Assembly: GCF_022867885.1 (NCBI RefSeq)
Contig: NZ_JALIFP010000022.1
Span: 1-64,000, forward strand
Reading direction: 5' to 3'
Source of the DNA: Lederbergia sp. NSJ-179
GTDB lineage: Bacteria > Bacillota > Bacilli > Bacillales > Bacillaceae_C
Length of the DNA stretch: 64,000 bases
Shown here one piece after another: positions 39,122 to 47,030 of this stretch. The translations under genes were made by a program, and so were the position numbers. Position 1 is the stretch's first letter. Every line of letters starts with the position of its first letter. The notes under the pieces are model-generated. The model did no database searches, was not told the origin of the DNA, and saw only the letters and a program-made list of their open reading frames with translations.

Positions 39122-40402
39122 TTATTTTTTCAATAATGCTTCTAAATCTTTCTGTGTCTTATTTAAAGCATCCTCAACAGAAGCATTACTCGTCCAAACA
39201 TCAGCAAAATTATCTGTAAATAGTTTTTGCATCTCGTTCCACTCAGGGATTAAAGGCAATTCAATGATCATATTTGCTGATTTTGTAAATGTTTCTGTGT
39301 CAATAGGGTGGTTTGCAAAGTCCCTTTTAAGAAAAGTGTCACTATTTAATAACTCCATATTCGCAGGGGCATCCTGATTGTTTTCTACAATCGGCAATTG
39401 CCCTTCTTTTCCTGTTAAGAATTCAATAATTTTAAAGGCTTCTTCTTTATGTTTCGATTGATTGGTGATTGCTAAGCCGCTTCCAAATGGGATCGTCCCT
39501 TTTTCTTTTTTCTTCCATAGGGGAGCAATATCCCAATTCAAATCTTCCACTTCACTTGCTCCCCCAATATTCCAAAAACCAGTGTAGTCGATAGCTAACT
39601 TTCCTTGAGCAAATAACTGGTCTGCGCCTATATCGCCCATATTCGCGTAATCTTTATTAGAAGGAGCTACTTTATATTTGTGAATGAGATCTACGACAAA
39701 CTGCATCGCTTCAATATTTTCAGGAGAATTAATGATTGGATTTCCATCAGCATCTAATACTCCGCCACCATTTTGATACATAAAGGACATCCACAATGGC
39801 CACCAATCCCCTACTCCAACACCCCACTGTACCGTTTTATCTCCCTCTTTTTTCGTCAGTTTTTTTGAAGCATCTAGTAAATCATCCCAAGTCCAATCTT
39901 CGGTCGGATAATCCACTCCCGCTTCATCAAATAAATCTTTATTATAATAAACGATTAAAGATCCACCTCTATCTGGCAGCGCATAGACGTTTCCATCTTG
40001 AGAGTAGTTATTATAAACGCTACCAAATCGGGCATCTAAGTCGATATCTGCCTCTTCAATAAACTCATTTAATGGAGCTAGTTGATTTTTACTTGAATAA
40101 ATATGCACTTCTTCTGCCAACTGCATAATATCGGGAGCCGTATTTCCGGCTATCATCGTTTGTACTTTTTGCGCATATTCTTTCGGAATATAAATTAATT
40201 CCACATCAATGTCAGGATATTTTTCTTTGGCTAAATCAAGACGCTCTTGATATGTTTCTTTATCAGCCTCTCCCCCCCACATCGTAAAGGTCAATTTCGT
40301 TTTCCCATCCGAAGATTTCGAATCCGTGTCTGATGAACAAGCTGCTAAGGTCACACCCAAACAAAGCATGATCGCTAAAAGGAAAATATGAAACTTTTTC
40401 AA
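39122..40402 (-). CDS. Sugar ABC transporter substrate-binding lipoprotein
   Basis: About 426 aa with a lipoprotein leader and lipobox LAAC. The mature protein has the family 1 solute-binding pattern (FTMWGGEADKETYQERL, PDIMQLAEEVHIYSS, YNKDLFDEAGVDYP, DWTWDDLLDASKKLTKK). I chose the TTG at 40402, 8 bases after AAGGAG; the GTG at 40411 would overlap that ribosome-binding site. It is encoded just upstream of the two permease genes and after the GH30 gene, so it probably binds beta-1,6- or beta-1,3-galacto-oligosaccharides released from arabinogalactan. Confidence 0.93.
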   Translation of the reverse strand: MKKFHIFLLAIMLCLGVTLAACSSDTDSKSSDGKTKLTFTMWGGEADKETYQERLDLAKEKYPDIDVELIYIPKEYAQKVQTMIAGNTAPDIMQLAEEVHIYSSKNQLAPLNEFIEEADIDLDARFGSVYNNYSQDGNVYALPDRGGSLIVYYNKDLFDEAGVDYPTEDWTWDDLLDASKKLTKKEGDKTVQWGVGVGDWWPLWMSFMYQNGGGVLDADGNPIINSPENIEAMQFVVDLIHKYKVAPSNKDYANMGDIGADQLFAQGKLAIDYTGFWNIGGASEVEDLNWDIAPLWKKKEKGTIPFGSGLAITNQSKHKEEAFKIIEFLTGKEGQLPIVENNQDAPANMELLNSDTFLKRDFANHPIDTETFTKSANMIIELPLIPEWNEMQKLFTDNFADVWTSNASVEDALNKTQKDLEALLKK

Positions 40403-40433
40403 TTCACTCACTCCTTGTATTTGTTAATTCGCA

Positions 40434-40449
40434 TTGGAACCGGTTGCAA
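40434..40449. promoter_or_regulatory. LacI-type operator before the binding-protein gene
   Basis: TTGGAACCGGTTGCAA, a near-perfect palindrome, lies between the GH30 stop and the binding-protein start (31 bp upstream). It matches the cluster consensus TTGMAACCGGTKTCAA. Confidence 0.75.
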
Positions 40450-40465
40450 TTTACGTCAAAAATAT

Positions 40466-41935
40466 TCATTTTATTTCTACATTGGATAGAACGATCGTCG
40501 TTACCGACTGATTCTCCACTGGGATTTTAAAACCATGACTAAAAATTGGAATTTGCGATTTTTCTAGATTTTTTTGTAACGTTGTTTCGTAAACATCTGC
40601 AAACCTCGTATCAAACTGAAATGCACTCAAGTCATACTCGAGTTCCTCTTTTGCGTGTTCATTTCGGATCACAATCGTAAGCTGCTTTGCCTTCTGATGG
40701 TAGGCCGCAACAGAATGTCCATGATCCGTCTTGATGATGTCACTTCCTGGTCGAATAAAGCGGCTGAAATTTGCCATGGCATAATATTGCTTTGTCAGCT
40801 GATAATTTTCTTTCCCTCGAAAATCAGAGTGAATAAATCCCCAATTATTTTTTGCACTTTCATCTTCGACCGCTTGCCAATACACCCAGGCCGCGGGTTG
40901 AAGCACACGCAGATCAAAAATAATCCGCTCAGCCAGTTCCATCACACTGCTCATATCCTCATGATTATGTGGTTCTGTCCCGCCTGTTCCATATTCAGAC
41001 ATCCATAGCCTTTTCTTCTTCTCTGCAGCTAATTCACGAAGTTCTTCTAACTGGCTGCCGTTATAGGAATGTGTATTCATTTGCGCTATTTTATCGATGG
41101 TTTCTTCATCATAGCCTTGTAACATGTCCACTGTCTCATCGATACTATTTTCATCGGGAGCACTGATTCCAGTGTCACTCAGTCCTTTTTCCTCTAGGGA
41201 GTCAGCGACTTTTTTGATGATCTCCATTTGTTTATCAAGACTAAAATGAGCCCCTTCCTGAATATTTCCCTTTATCCACCAATTAGAAGCAGGTTCATTT
41301 AAAGGGTTCAAAGTACGGAAGGTAACACCATGTTTATCTTTATAGAACTTGACAACCTCGGTTAAATAATCCGCAAACTGACCATAATATTCCTCTTTTA
41401 AGTTATTTCCCCCATCTTCTGCGCCAGTTACGGAACCACTTTTGGTCATCCAGTATGGAGGAGAATTAGAAAATGCCTCAGCAATTGTTGCTCCGCGTTC
41501 AAAAGCAGCGAATAAAACTGCTCTTTGACCTTTATCTGCTTCCCAATCCCACTCTCCTTCTTCAGGTTGAAAACCTGGAACATCGCCACCTGGACGCAGT
41601 GTATTCGGCTTTATTTCAGGATTTTCTCCGCCCCCAATATTGTAACGAACAATATTGAGACCAAGTCCCTTCCTTTCATCAAACACAAGATCCATCACTT
41701 CATTCAGTTTTTCTTTATCCTCCCATTGCCCAAGAATATGGGCCCACCATGCAAGCGAGGTACCCCAACCTTCGAAATTGGCATAACCTTCATTAGGTTG
41801 AACCCGAATCGGCGTTGGATCAAAAAACAATGGATCTTTTTGCTGCTTAAATTGGCTCACTACTATCCCTCCTGTTAAAAGGATTACGATTATTACCATG
41901 AAAACAAGAAAACTTTTTCGACGGTTTGTACTCAT
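40466..41935 (-). CDS. Exported GH30 glycosidase, endo-beta-1,6-galactanase type
   Basis: 489 aa. A hydrophobic N-terminal segment (about 9-26, no clear cleavage motif) exports or anchors it. The barrel begins with FEGWGTSLAWWAHILGQW, typical of the GH30 subfamily with endo-beta-1,6-galactanases, and has acid/base E214 (LNPLNEPASNWW) and nucleophile E314 (LWMSEYGTGGTEP). A C-terminal beta-domain follows. Such enzymes cut beta-1,6-galactan side chains of arabinogalactan proteins. It lies between GH43 and importer genes and has two LacI-type operators upstream. The subfamily is judged by motif, not by alignment. Confidence 0.88.
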   Translation of the reverse strand: MSTNRRKSFLVFMVIIVILLTGGIVVSQFKQQKDPLFFDPTPIRVQPNEGYANFEGWGTSLAWWAHILGQWEDKEKLNEVMDLVFDERKGLGLNIVRYNIGGGENPEIKPNTLRPGGDVPGFQPEEGEWDWEADKGQRAVLFAAFERGATIAEAFSNSPPYWMTKSGSVTGAEDGGNNLKEEYYGQFADYLTEVVKFYKDKHGVTFRTLNPLNEPASNWWIKGNIQEGAHFSLDKQMEIIKKVADSLEEKGLSDTGISAPDENSIDETVDMLQGYDEETIDKIAQMNTHSYNGSQLEELRELAAEKKKRLWMSEYGTGGTEPHNHEDMSSVMELAERIIFDLRVLQPAAWVYWQAVEDESAKNNWGFIHSDFRGKENYQLTKQYYAMANFSRFIRPGSDIIKTDHGHSVAAYHQKAKQLTIVIRNEHAKEELEYDLSAFQFDTRFADVYETTLQKNLEKSQIPIFSHGFKIPVENQSVTTIVLSNVEIK

Positions 41936-42025
41936 TCATCCTCCTAAATGCGGCATCTTTTTCTACCCTTTAGTTTTTTATCAACCTTCCCTTTCCCAAA
42001 GCCCCCTCCTTGCACGGCTTTTTTA

Positions 42026-42041
42026 ATGCAACCGGTGTCAA
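42026..42041. promoter_or_regulatory. LacI-type operator 1 upstream of GH30
   Basis: ATGCAACCGGTGTCAA matches the cluster consensus at 15 of 16 positions (first base differs). It lies about 90 bp upstream of the GH30 start. Confidence 0.7.
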
Positions 42042-42103
42042 TACAGAATAAAAAAATATGGATTCTTCCTCCTTAATCCATGAATCTATTTTATGCTAAA
42101 TTG

Positions 42104-42119
42104 ATGGTACCGGTTTCAA
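42104..42119. promoter_or_regulatory. LacI-type operator 2 upstream of GH30
   Basis: ATGGTACCGGTTTCAA has a perfect right half (GGTTTCAA) and a weaker left half. Together with the site at 42026 it could allow looping. Confidence 0.6.
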
Positions 42120-42229
42120 TTCTTAATATATCATTTTTATTTTTCATTTGTCAATAACTTCGTTAAAAAATTCTACACTCTTTTACATTTTTCAACAAAT
42201 TGTAACTAGAATAGTATAGTTCTTATTAT

Positions 42230-42537
42230 GAGGCTGGGACAAAACTAAAACGTTCGACTCTAAAGACGAACAACGAACTATCTTAGCGGAGGAAATATAC
42301 GTAGACTCCTGCGGAATGAAAGGCGTCGGTGAGACTCCGCAGTGCGAATGAGGATCGAAGGCTAAGTACGCGCCGTCCTGGCGCAACGCCTTTGTGACCT
42401 ACATCCTGTAGGCCTGAGGAGGCTCACCAGCCGCCCGCGGAAAGCGAAGTATATTTCCGGAGCGGATTATATGCACCAACCATAGTTTCTAGTTAGTTCG
42501 GATTCAACTTTGATAGAAACACTTTTGTCCCAATCCC
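42230..42537. repeat. Intergenic repeat with TGGGACAAAA ends
   Basis: 308 bp bounded by inverted TGGGACAAAA repeats (GGCTGGGACAAAA at left, TTTTGTCCCA at right). Inside are long-range palindromic stretches (GCGGAGGAAATATAC ... GTATATTTCCGGAGCGG) and two mini-hairpins, GCGCC-GTCCT-GGCGC (42370) and CCTAC-ATCCT-GTAGG (42398). The ends differ from the copies at 26417 and 38847, but the mini-hairpin loop is the same. It lies between GH43 and GH30, 5 bp past the GH43 stop. Confidence 0.75.
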
Positions 42538-42542
42538 AAGAT

Positions 42543-44828
42543 TTATTGCCAATCAGCCATTACGGTCTCTGCATCACGCTTTAATACGTTAAAAATATCA
42601 TCAGAAACTTGCCCATTGTCTTTCTGATGTTCCATTAATTTTATAAAACGACTCATATGTTTGACGATCTTTTCTCCTTTTTCTTGACGTTCATAATGTT
42701 GAACCGCGGTAAGATGTACATGTAAAGAATGAAAAACAGATTCTGGCAGTTCTGATTGATGATCCGTCAATGTTTCCAACATCGATGAAACATTCACGTC
42801 TTTTTTTTGCTCATCGCCAACAATCATGATCCAACTAATTTGTGGATCTGGTGAATTTGTTTTGCGAATCGTCACATCCAATAGATTGTTAGAGATTTCC
42901 ACATTTCCACCAATGACATCATAGGCGTCTGTAAACACATAATCCTTCGTATGGACTTCTCCATTGAATAAAATATCCGCTTTTCGACTTCCTTTTGTTG
43001 AATTATACCAAGGATCATACAAGCCAAGGTAAACGGTATAGTCTCCATTATCAAGATTGAATGTATACGTAAGATCTGTGCCAGAATTAGGAGTGAGATA
43101 TCGTAAAGCAGAGAATAGATCTCCCCCTTCACTTCCCGCCGGACTTGTACGATCTCCAACATAACCCCATGTTTGGTCATTTTCCGGATCATATTGTTGA
43201 TCAATGATATCTTTATTCAAAAGTGTTTCTTGCATATAGGAAGTCCAAAGCTTGTAATCGTTTGTTTCAGCGCCGCCAGCATGAACAAAATATTTCACAT
43301 CATTCGGAATCACAAGAATCTCGATTCTGACCACCTTATCTGCCAATTCAGGAAGTGTTCCTTCAATTGTCACCATTCCAGGCTTGGAAAAGTCTTCGGT
43401 ATCCATTTCCCATATAATCGATGTATCCATTTGTTTTCCTTCAGAATCTGTTACATTTATTGTATCCGGTAAGTTCGGTGTTTCACCTAAAGTTACTTTT
43501 TTGGGAAGCTCTGTGTTAATGGTGACTCTACCCATTTTATCAAGGATTGACAAATCCCATTCATCATACCATTGCAAAATGATCTCATCCTCTTGCCCAA
43601 ACTCAATAGGGAGCCATACATAGGTTGAGTTTTTTAAATCACTGGCTTTCCAACGATCACCCATAAAGATGAATTTCCCTTTTTCCGGATCGACGGGAAT
43701 TACATGGGTACTCTGCGAATCAAAAGTTGTCGAAGCCTTTTCTCCAATCGCTGGATTTCTCATTGGCTGCCAATCTCCAAAAATATCATCAGCTACTGTG
43801 TATCGAGCTGGATTCGGATCCCAGCCAGTCGCACCCGATGTAATCATATAATACTTCCCTTGATACTTAAAAAGAGCCGGTGCTTCCCTTTGCGCACCTG
43901 GAAATACTCTAATATAATCTTCCCCGTACACTGCTTTATAAGTCGAATCCCGGTCTTCCTTGCCATCTCTATGCCAGCCGACCACATCTGTATAACTATC
44001 ATTTAATTTTGAAATATACATCGTCATATTTTCTTCACTTGAATAAATTAAATAGGCTGTTCCGTCGTCATCTTTAAATAATGTCATATCCCGTGCCATT
44101 CCTGGCTGGTCTGGCATTCCATTATAATCGGCATCTTCAGGGGCCCTATCCATTCGATTACTTTCTTGATAAACAAAAGGACCAGTGGGCGAATCACTTA
44201 ATGCATAGCCAGCATGAGCCTTCGCGTACATGGCTTCAGAAGTTTCTGATGGACCATCGATATGCATCCACATCACATATTTCCTCGTTTTTTCGTTGTA
44301 AATTACTTTCGGTCTTTCTATGACCCGATCTGTACCGATATCATTTAAAATATCTGCTTTATCCTCTCTTCCCTTATAAAGCTGTGAAATTAAGGGATCA
44401 TCTGTAAATTGTTCCATTGATTCAATCGCTGTTAAGGCTAAACCTTCGTCTTTCCAATTATAAAGATCCTTGGAAGAATAAACCCGTACCCCTCTTGCTG
44501 GCAGATAGCCATTGGTCTTATCTTCCCCATACCAATAATAGGTTTTTATTTGCTCATCATACATAATCCCGCCGCCATGTGCCTGGATCGCTTTTCCGTC
44601 TGTATCCATCCATATTTGTCCCGGTTTGAAGGAGTCATTTTCCTTATACAGCTCTAGTCCATCTACCGTTTCCGGTGTTGGATCACCTGCATGGACAAAA
44701 TTAAGCATATCCTCCCCTTCTTTCAAATCACTATCAGCTGCCTTCGTTATTATAGGAGAATTCATTAGCAAACAGGAAAACAACATCATTATTGGGAAAA
44801 ATAAACAAAGCCTTTTCTTCGTAGGCAA
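42543..44828 (-). CDS. Secreted GH43 exo-beta-1,3-galactanase-like protein with FIMAH domain
   Basis: 761 aa. Signal peptide about 1-31 (ends TKAAD). The GH43 five-bladed propeller starts near 55 with IWMDTDGKAIQAHGGGIMYD and YYWYGEDKTNG, the pattern of the exo-beta-1,3-galactanase subfamily; ARDMTLFKDDDGTAYLIYSS and APALFKYQGKYYMITSGATGW follow. Then come a bacterial Ig-like segment (about 440-505), a malectin/CBM-like beta domain (about 515-675) and a helical C-terminal FIMAH-like domain (about 685-760). The last domain resembles that of the GH85 protein at 1103-4044. TTG start with GGAGGTGG upstream. It would release galactose from the arabinogalactan backbone while bypassing side chains. 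It is the first gene of the cluster, with two operators upstream. Confidence 0.88.
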   Translation of the reverse strand: MPTKKRLCLFFPIMMLFSCLLMNSPIITKAADSDLKEGEDMLNFVHAGDPTPETVDGLELYKENDSFKPGQIWMDTDGKAIQAHGGGIMYDEQIKTYYWYGEDKTNGYLPARGVRVYSSKDLYNWKDEGLALTAIESMEQFTDDPLISQLYKGREDKADILNDIGTDRVIERPKVIYNEKTRKYVMWMHIDGPSETSEAMYAKAHAGYALSDSPTGPFVYQESNRMDRAPEDADYNGMPDQPGMARDMTLFKDDDGTAYLIYSSEENMTMYISKLNDSYTDVVGWHRDGKEDRDSTYKAVYGEDYIRVFPGAQREAPALFKYQGKYYMITSGATGWDPNPARYTVADDIFGDWQPMRNPAIGEKASTTFDSQSTHVIPVDPEKGKFIFMGDRWKASDLKNSTYVWLPIEFGQEDEIILQWYDEWDLSILDKMGRVTINTELPKKVTLGETPNLPDTINVTDSEGKQMDTSIIWEMDTEDFSKPGMVTIEGTLPELADKVVRIEILVIPNDVKYFVHAGGAETNDYKLWTSYMQETLLNKDIIDQQYDPENDQTWGYVGDRTSPAGSEGGDLFSALRYLTPNSGTDLTYTFNLDNGDYTVYLGLYDPWYNSTKGSRKADILFNGEVHTKDYVFTDAYDVIGGNVEISNNLLDVTIRKTNSPDPQISWIMIVGDEQKKDVNVSSMLETLTDHQSELPESVFHSLHVHLTAVQHYERQEKGEKIVKHMSRFIKLMEHQKDNGQVSDDIFNVLKRDAETVMADWQ

Positions 44829-44925
44829 CTTCCACCCACCTCCAAGTATTAATAATCGAACTAGCTTTTATTTGACTTGCAACTAGGTTAAAATTGATCA
44901 GTGAATTTCCTCTCCTCCTTTCATT

Positions 44926-44941
44926 TTGCAACCGGTTTCAA
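44926..44941. promoter_or_regulatory. LacI-type operator 1 upstream of GH43
   Basis: TTGCAACCGGTTTCAA, palindromic apart from one position. It sits about 100 bp upstream of the GH43 start and 52 bp from the second site. Confidence 0.78.
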
Positions 44942-44977
44942 AACGTGTGAAAGTTTTAGCCTTTTTAATCACTTAAT

Positions 44978-44993
44978 TTGAAACCGGTGTCAA
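44978..44993. promoter_or_regulatory. LacI-type operator 2 upstream of GH43, overlapping a -35 box
   Basis: TTGAAACCGGTGTCAA. On the minus strand it reads TTGACACCGGTTTCAA, so its first six bases are a perfect -35 TTGACA. Repressor binding would block RNA polymerase. The -10 is weak. Confidence 0.75.
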
Positions 44994-45374
44994 AAAACTA
45001 TAATAAAAGCCAATAGCTAGTTCGTTACATACTAGCTTACGTCCTTTTGGTAATTTTTGTCAATACAAATTTATTTAACTTTCTTTGGAATATAGATAAA
45101 ATATACAATTTGAAGCTTTGGGAAGGTTCGTTACCGCCATCCCATGTGAATGGGTTACTAATATTGAGGAGATATTATCATATTTTATCACCACTTACTG
45201 GAAATCTAGTAAATGAAATTTTCATAAAGGGGGCTGTCAATACAGTCGGCGTTATTCATTTACAATTCAAGAATTGGAGTACATATGTATAGGGAGGGAT
45301 CATATACATTTTGATGGTCAATGAATGAGGCGATTCCAAAAAGGAGGTTAAAGCTAGTTTTCTCCTATAAAGCA
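44994..45374. other. Intergenic region between GH43 and mtlD
   Basis: No recognisable gene. A plus-strand frame at 45047-45292 (81 aa) has no ribosome-binding site or familiar motif. The region could hold degraded sequence, but nothing can be assigned. Confidence 0.35.
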
Positions 45375-45405
45375 GCCTTATTAGGTGAATGAAACCTAAT
45401 AAGGC
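45375..45405 (-). terminator. Terminator hairpin after mtlD
   Basis: GCCTTATTAGGT (45375-45386) pairs perfectly with ACCTAATAAGGC (45394-45405), 7-base loop. It lies 23 bp past the mtlD stop. The T-tract is poor. Confidence 0.65.
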
Positions 45406-45427
45406 CTTCTCGCGTATTTAGGAATAA

Positions 45428-46579
45428 TTAATCGCTTATTTGTTTTAAAGCCTCTAATATAGCTGGGATTAATTTATCATTCGTTTCTAGCTTGGATACA
45501 TTTTGTATTGTTTTTTCATATCCATCATCAGCTATCATTTTTTGCAGCTGTACTGCTTCCTCATCAAGCGGATTATCGTATTTTAATACCGCAGCAATCA
45601 CTTGGCTAAGATATTTTGGTTGTTTGCCAGTTACTTCCATATACAGCTTTGCTGGACGAATGAGGCGATCGTGAAAGCCAAGCTTACGAATCGGCCCCCG
45701 CCCGACTCTTGTAACCTCATCGGAAATATATGGGTTTTTAAATCGCGTAATAATCTTTTCAATATATGCCTGATGCTTGTTTCTGTCAAAGTGATAGGTT
45801 TGGATTAATGCTTCCCCTGATTCTTGCAGCGCACCATGAATGATCGCTTGTACTTTTTCATCCTTCATTGCCTCACTTATTGTCTCATATCCCATGTAGC
45901 GGCCGATATAAGCTGGCACCGTATGACCTGTGTTCACCGTAAACAGCTTTCGTTCAATATAAGGTGCTAGTTCATTGACATAGGTGATACCAGGAATATG
46001 GGGTACTTCTCCCTTCATTGCGGATTGTTCAACCACCCATTCAAAATAGGGTTCAACCGAAACCGTAAGCATCTCTTCATTTGCTTGGTTTGGCACAATC
46101 CGGTCTACAGCTGCATTAGGGAAAGCAAAATAACTAGAAAATGCCGCTTGTTCATCAGCCGATAGGTGTCTATAAACCTTCTCCTGTAATTGTGAACTAC
46201 CGCCAATCATGTTTTCACATGCAATAATGTTCACTGGCTGAGGATTCATTTCTAACCGCTTGCGCAGGCCTTTTGCAATCAATTCAGAAATGACGGTCAG
46301 AATATTAGGCCCGACTGCAGTTGTAATGATGTCTGCTTTAACAATCGCATCTATGACAGCTTCTGGTTTTTTTACACTGTTAATGCCGGAAACATTTTCC
46401 ACGATCATTGTTTCCTGCTGCTCATCTGCGAGCACGACTTTGTATTTCTGTTTTTGATTTAATTCCTCAATGATAGCATCATTCACATCTATAAAAGTAG
46501 TATGGTAATTTGCTAGATTTAGTAATGCACCAATAAATCCCCGACCAATATTCCCTGCGCCAAAATGGACTGCTTGCAT
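45428..46579 (-). CDS. mtlD: Mannitol-1-phosphate 5-dehydrogenase
   Basis: 383 aa, the family norm. It oxidises mannitol-1-P to fructose-6-P with NAD. The N-terminal AVHFGAGNIGRGFIG is the NAD-binding loop; NTGHTVPAYIGRYMGYETI carries conserved residues of the polyol dehydrogenase family. It starts 1 bp after the mtlF stop, as the last gene of mtlA-mtlR-mtlF-mtlD. Confidence 0.97.
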   Translation of the reverse strand: MQAVHFGAGNIGRGFIGALLNLANYHTTFIDVNDAIIEELNQKQKYKVVLADEQQETMIVENVSGINSVKKPEAVIDAIVKADIITTAVGPNILTVISELIAKGLRKRLEMNPQPVNIIACENMIGGSSQLQEKVYRHLSADEQAAFSSYFAFPNAAVDRIVPNQANEEMLTVSVEPYFEWVVEQSAMKGEVPHIPGITYVNELAPYIERKLFTVNTGHTVPAYIGRYMGYETISEAMKDEKVQAIIHGALQESGEALIQTYHFDRNKHQAYIEKIITRFKNPYISDEVTRVGRGPIRKLGFHDRLIRPAKLYMEVTGKQPKYLSQVIAAVLKYDNPLDEEAVQLQKMIADDGYEKTIQNVSKLETNDKLIPAILEALKQISD

Positions 46580-46580
46580 G

Positions 46581-47015
46581 TTAATTCACCTCATCAAAAA
46601 TGCGAATAATTTCTGCTTTGGAATCTGCGTGGACAATGGTATCAATACTTTCTTCCTCGCTGAGCACGATGGCAATTTTGGAAAGAACCTCCAAATGTTC
46701 GTCCCCTTTACCCGCGATACCGATCAATATTTTTACTAGATTCCCATTGAAATCAACCCCATTTGGTACTGTTACAACGGAGATACCCGTTTCATGTACA
46801 GACCCCTTGGCGTCTTCTGTACCATGAGGAATCGCTACATAATTACCCATATAGGTGGAGGTTACTTTTTCCCTTTCCAGCATTTTTTCAATGTAGGATG
46901 CATCAACATAGCCGTTTTTAACTAGGATACCGCCTGCAAAACGGATGGCCTCTTCTTTGCTGTTTAATGTCACGTTCAATTCAATATTGTCTTTGCCCAA
47001 AATTTCTTTTGCCAT
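46581..47015 (-). CDS. mtlF: PTS mannitol-specific enzyme IIA
   Basis: 144 aa. A single EIIA domain of the mannitol/fructose class with the phosphorylated His in NYVAIPHGTEDAKG. It passes phosphate from HPr to the IIB domain of MtlA. It lies 15 bp after mtlR. MtlA here has no fused IIA domain, so this separate protein is required. Confidence 0.96.
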   Translation of the reverse strand: MAKEILGKDNIELNVTLNSKEEAIRFAGGILVKNGYVDASYIEKMLEREKVTSTYMGNYVAIPHGTEDAKGSVHETGISVVTVPNGVDFNGNLVKILIGIAGKGDEHLEVLSKIAIVLSEEESIDTIVHADSKAEIIRIFDEVN

Positions 47016-47030
47016 TTTACATGCACTCCT

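Larger units (their letters stand above)
41936..42229. other. Regulatory region upstream of GH30
   Basis: Holds two LacI-type operators (42026 and 42104), centres 78 bp apart. On the minus strand the first begins with TTGACA, a possible -35 box, but no good -10 follows at the right distance. No gene. Confidence 0.5.

Noticed and set aside
42230-42537. Structured non-coding RNA or riboswitch upstream of GH30
   Set aside because: TGGGACAAAA terminal repeats and the position just after the GH43 stop fit a mobile intergenic repeat better.
45047-45292. Plus-strand frame of 81 codons between GH43 and mtlD
   Set aside because: No ribosome-binding site and no recognisable motif; I could not match it to a degraded gene either.
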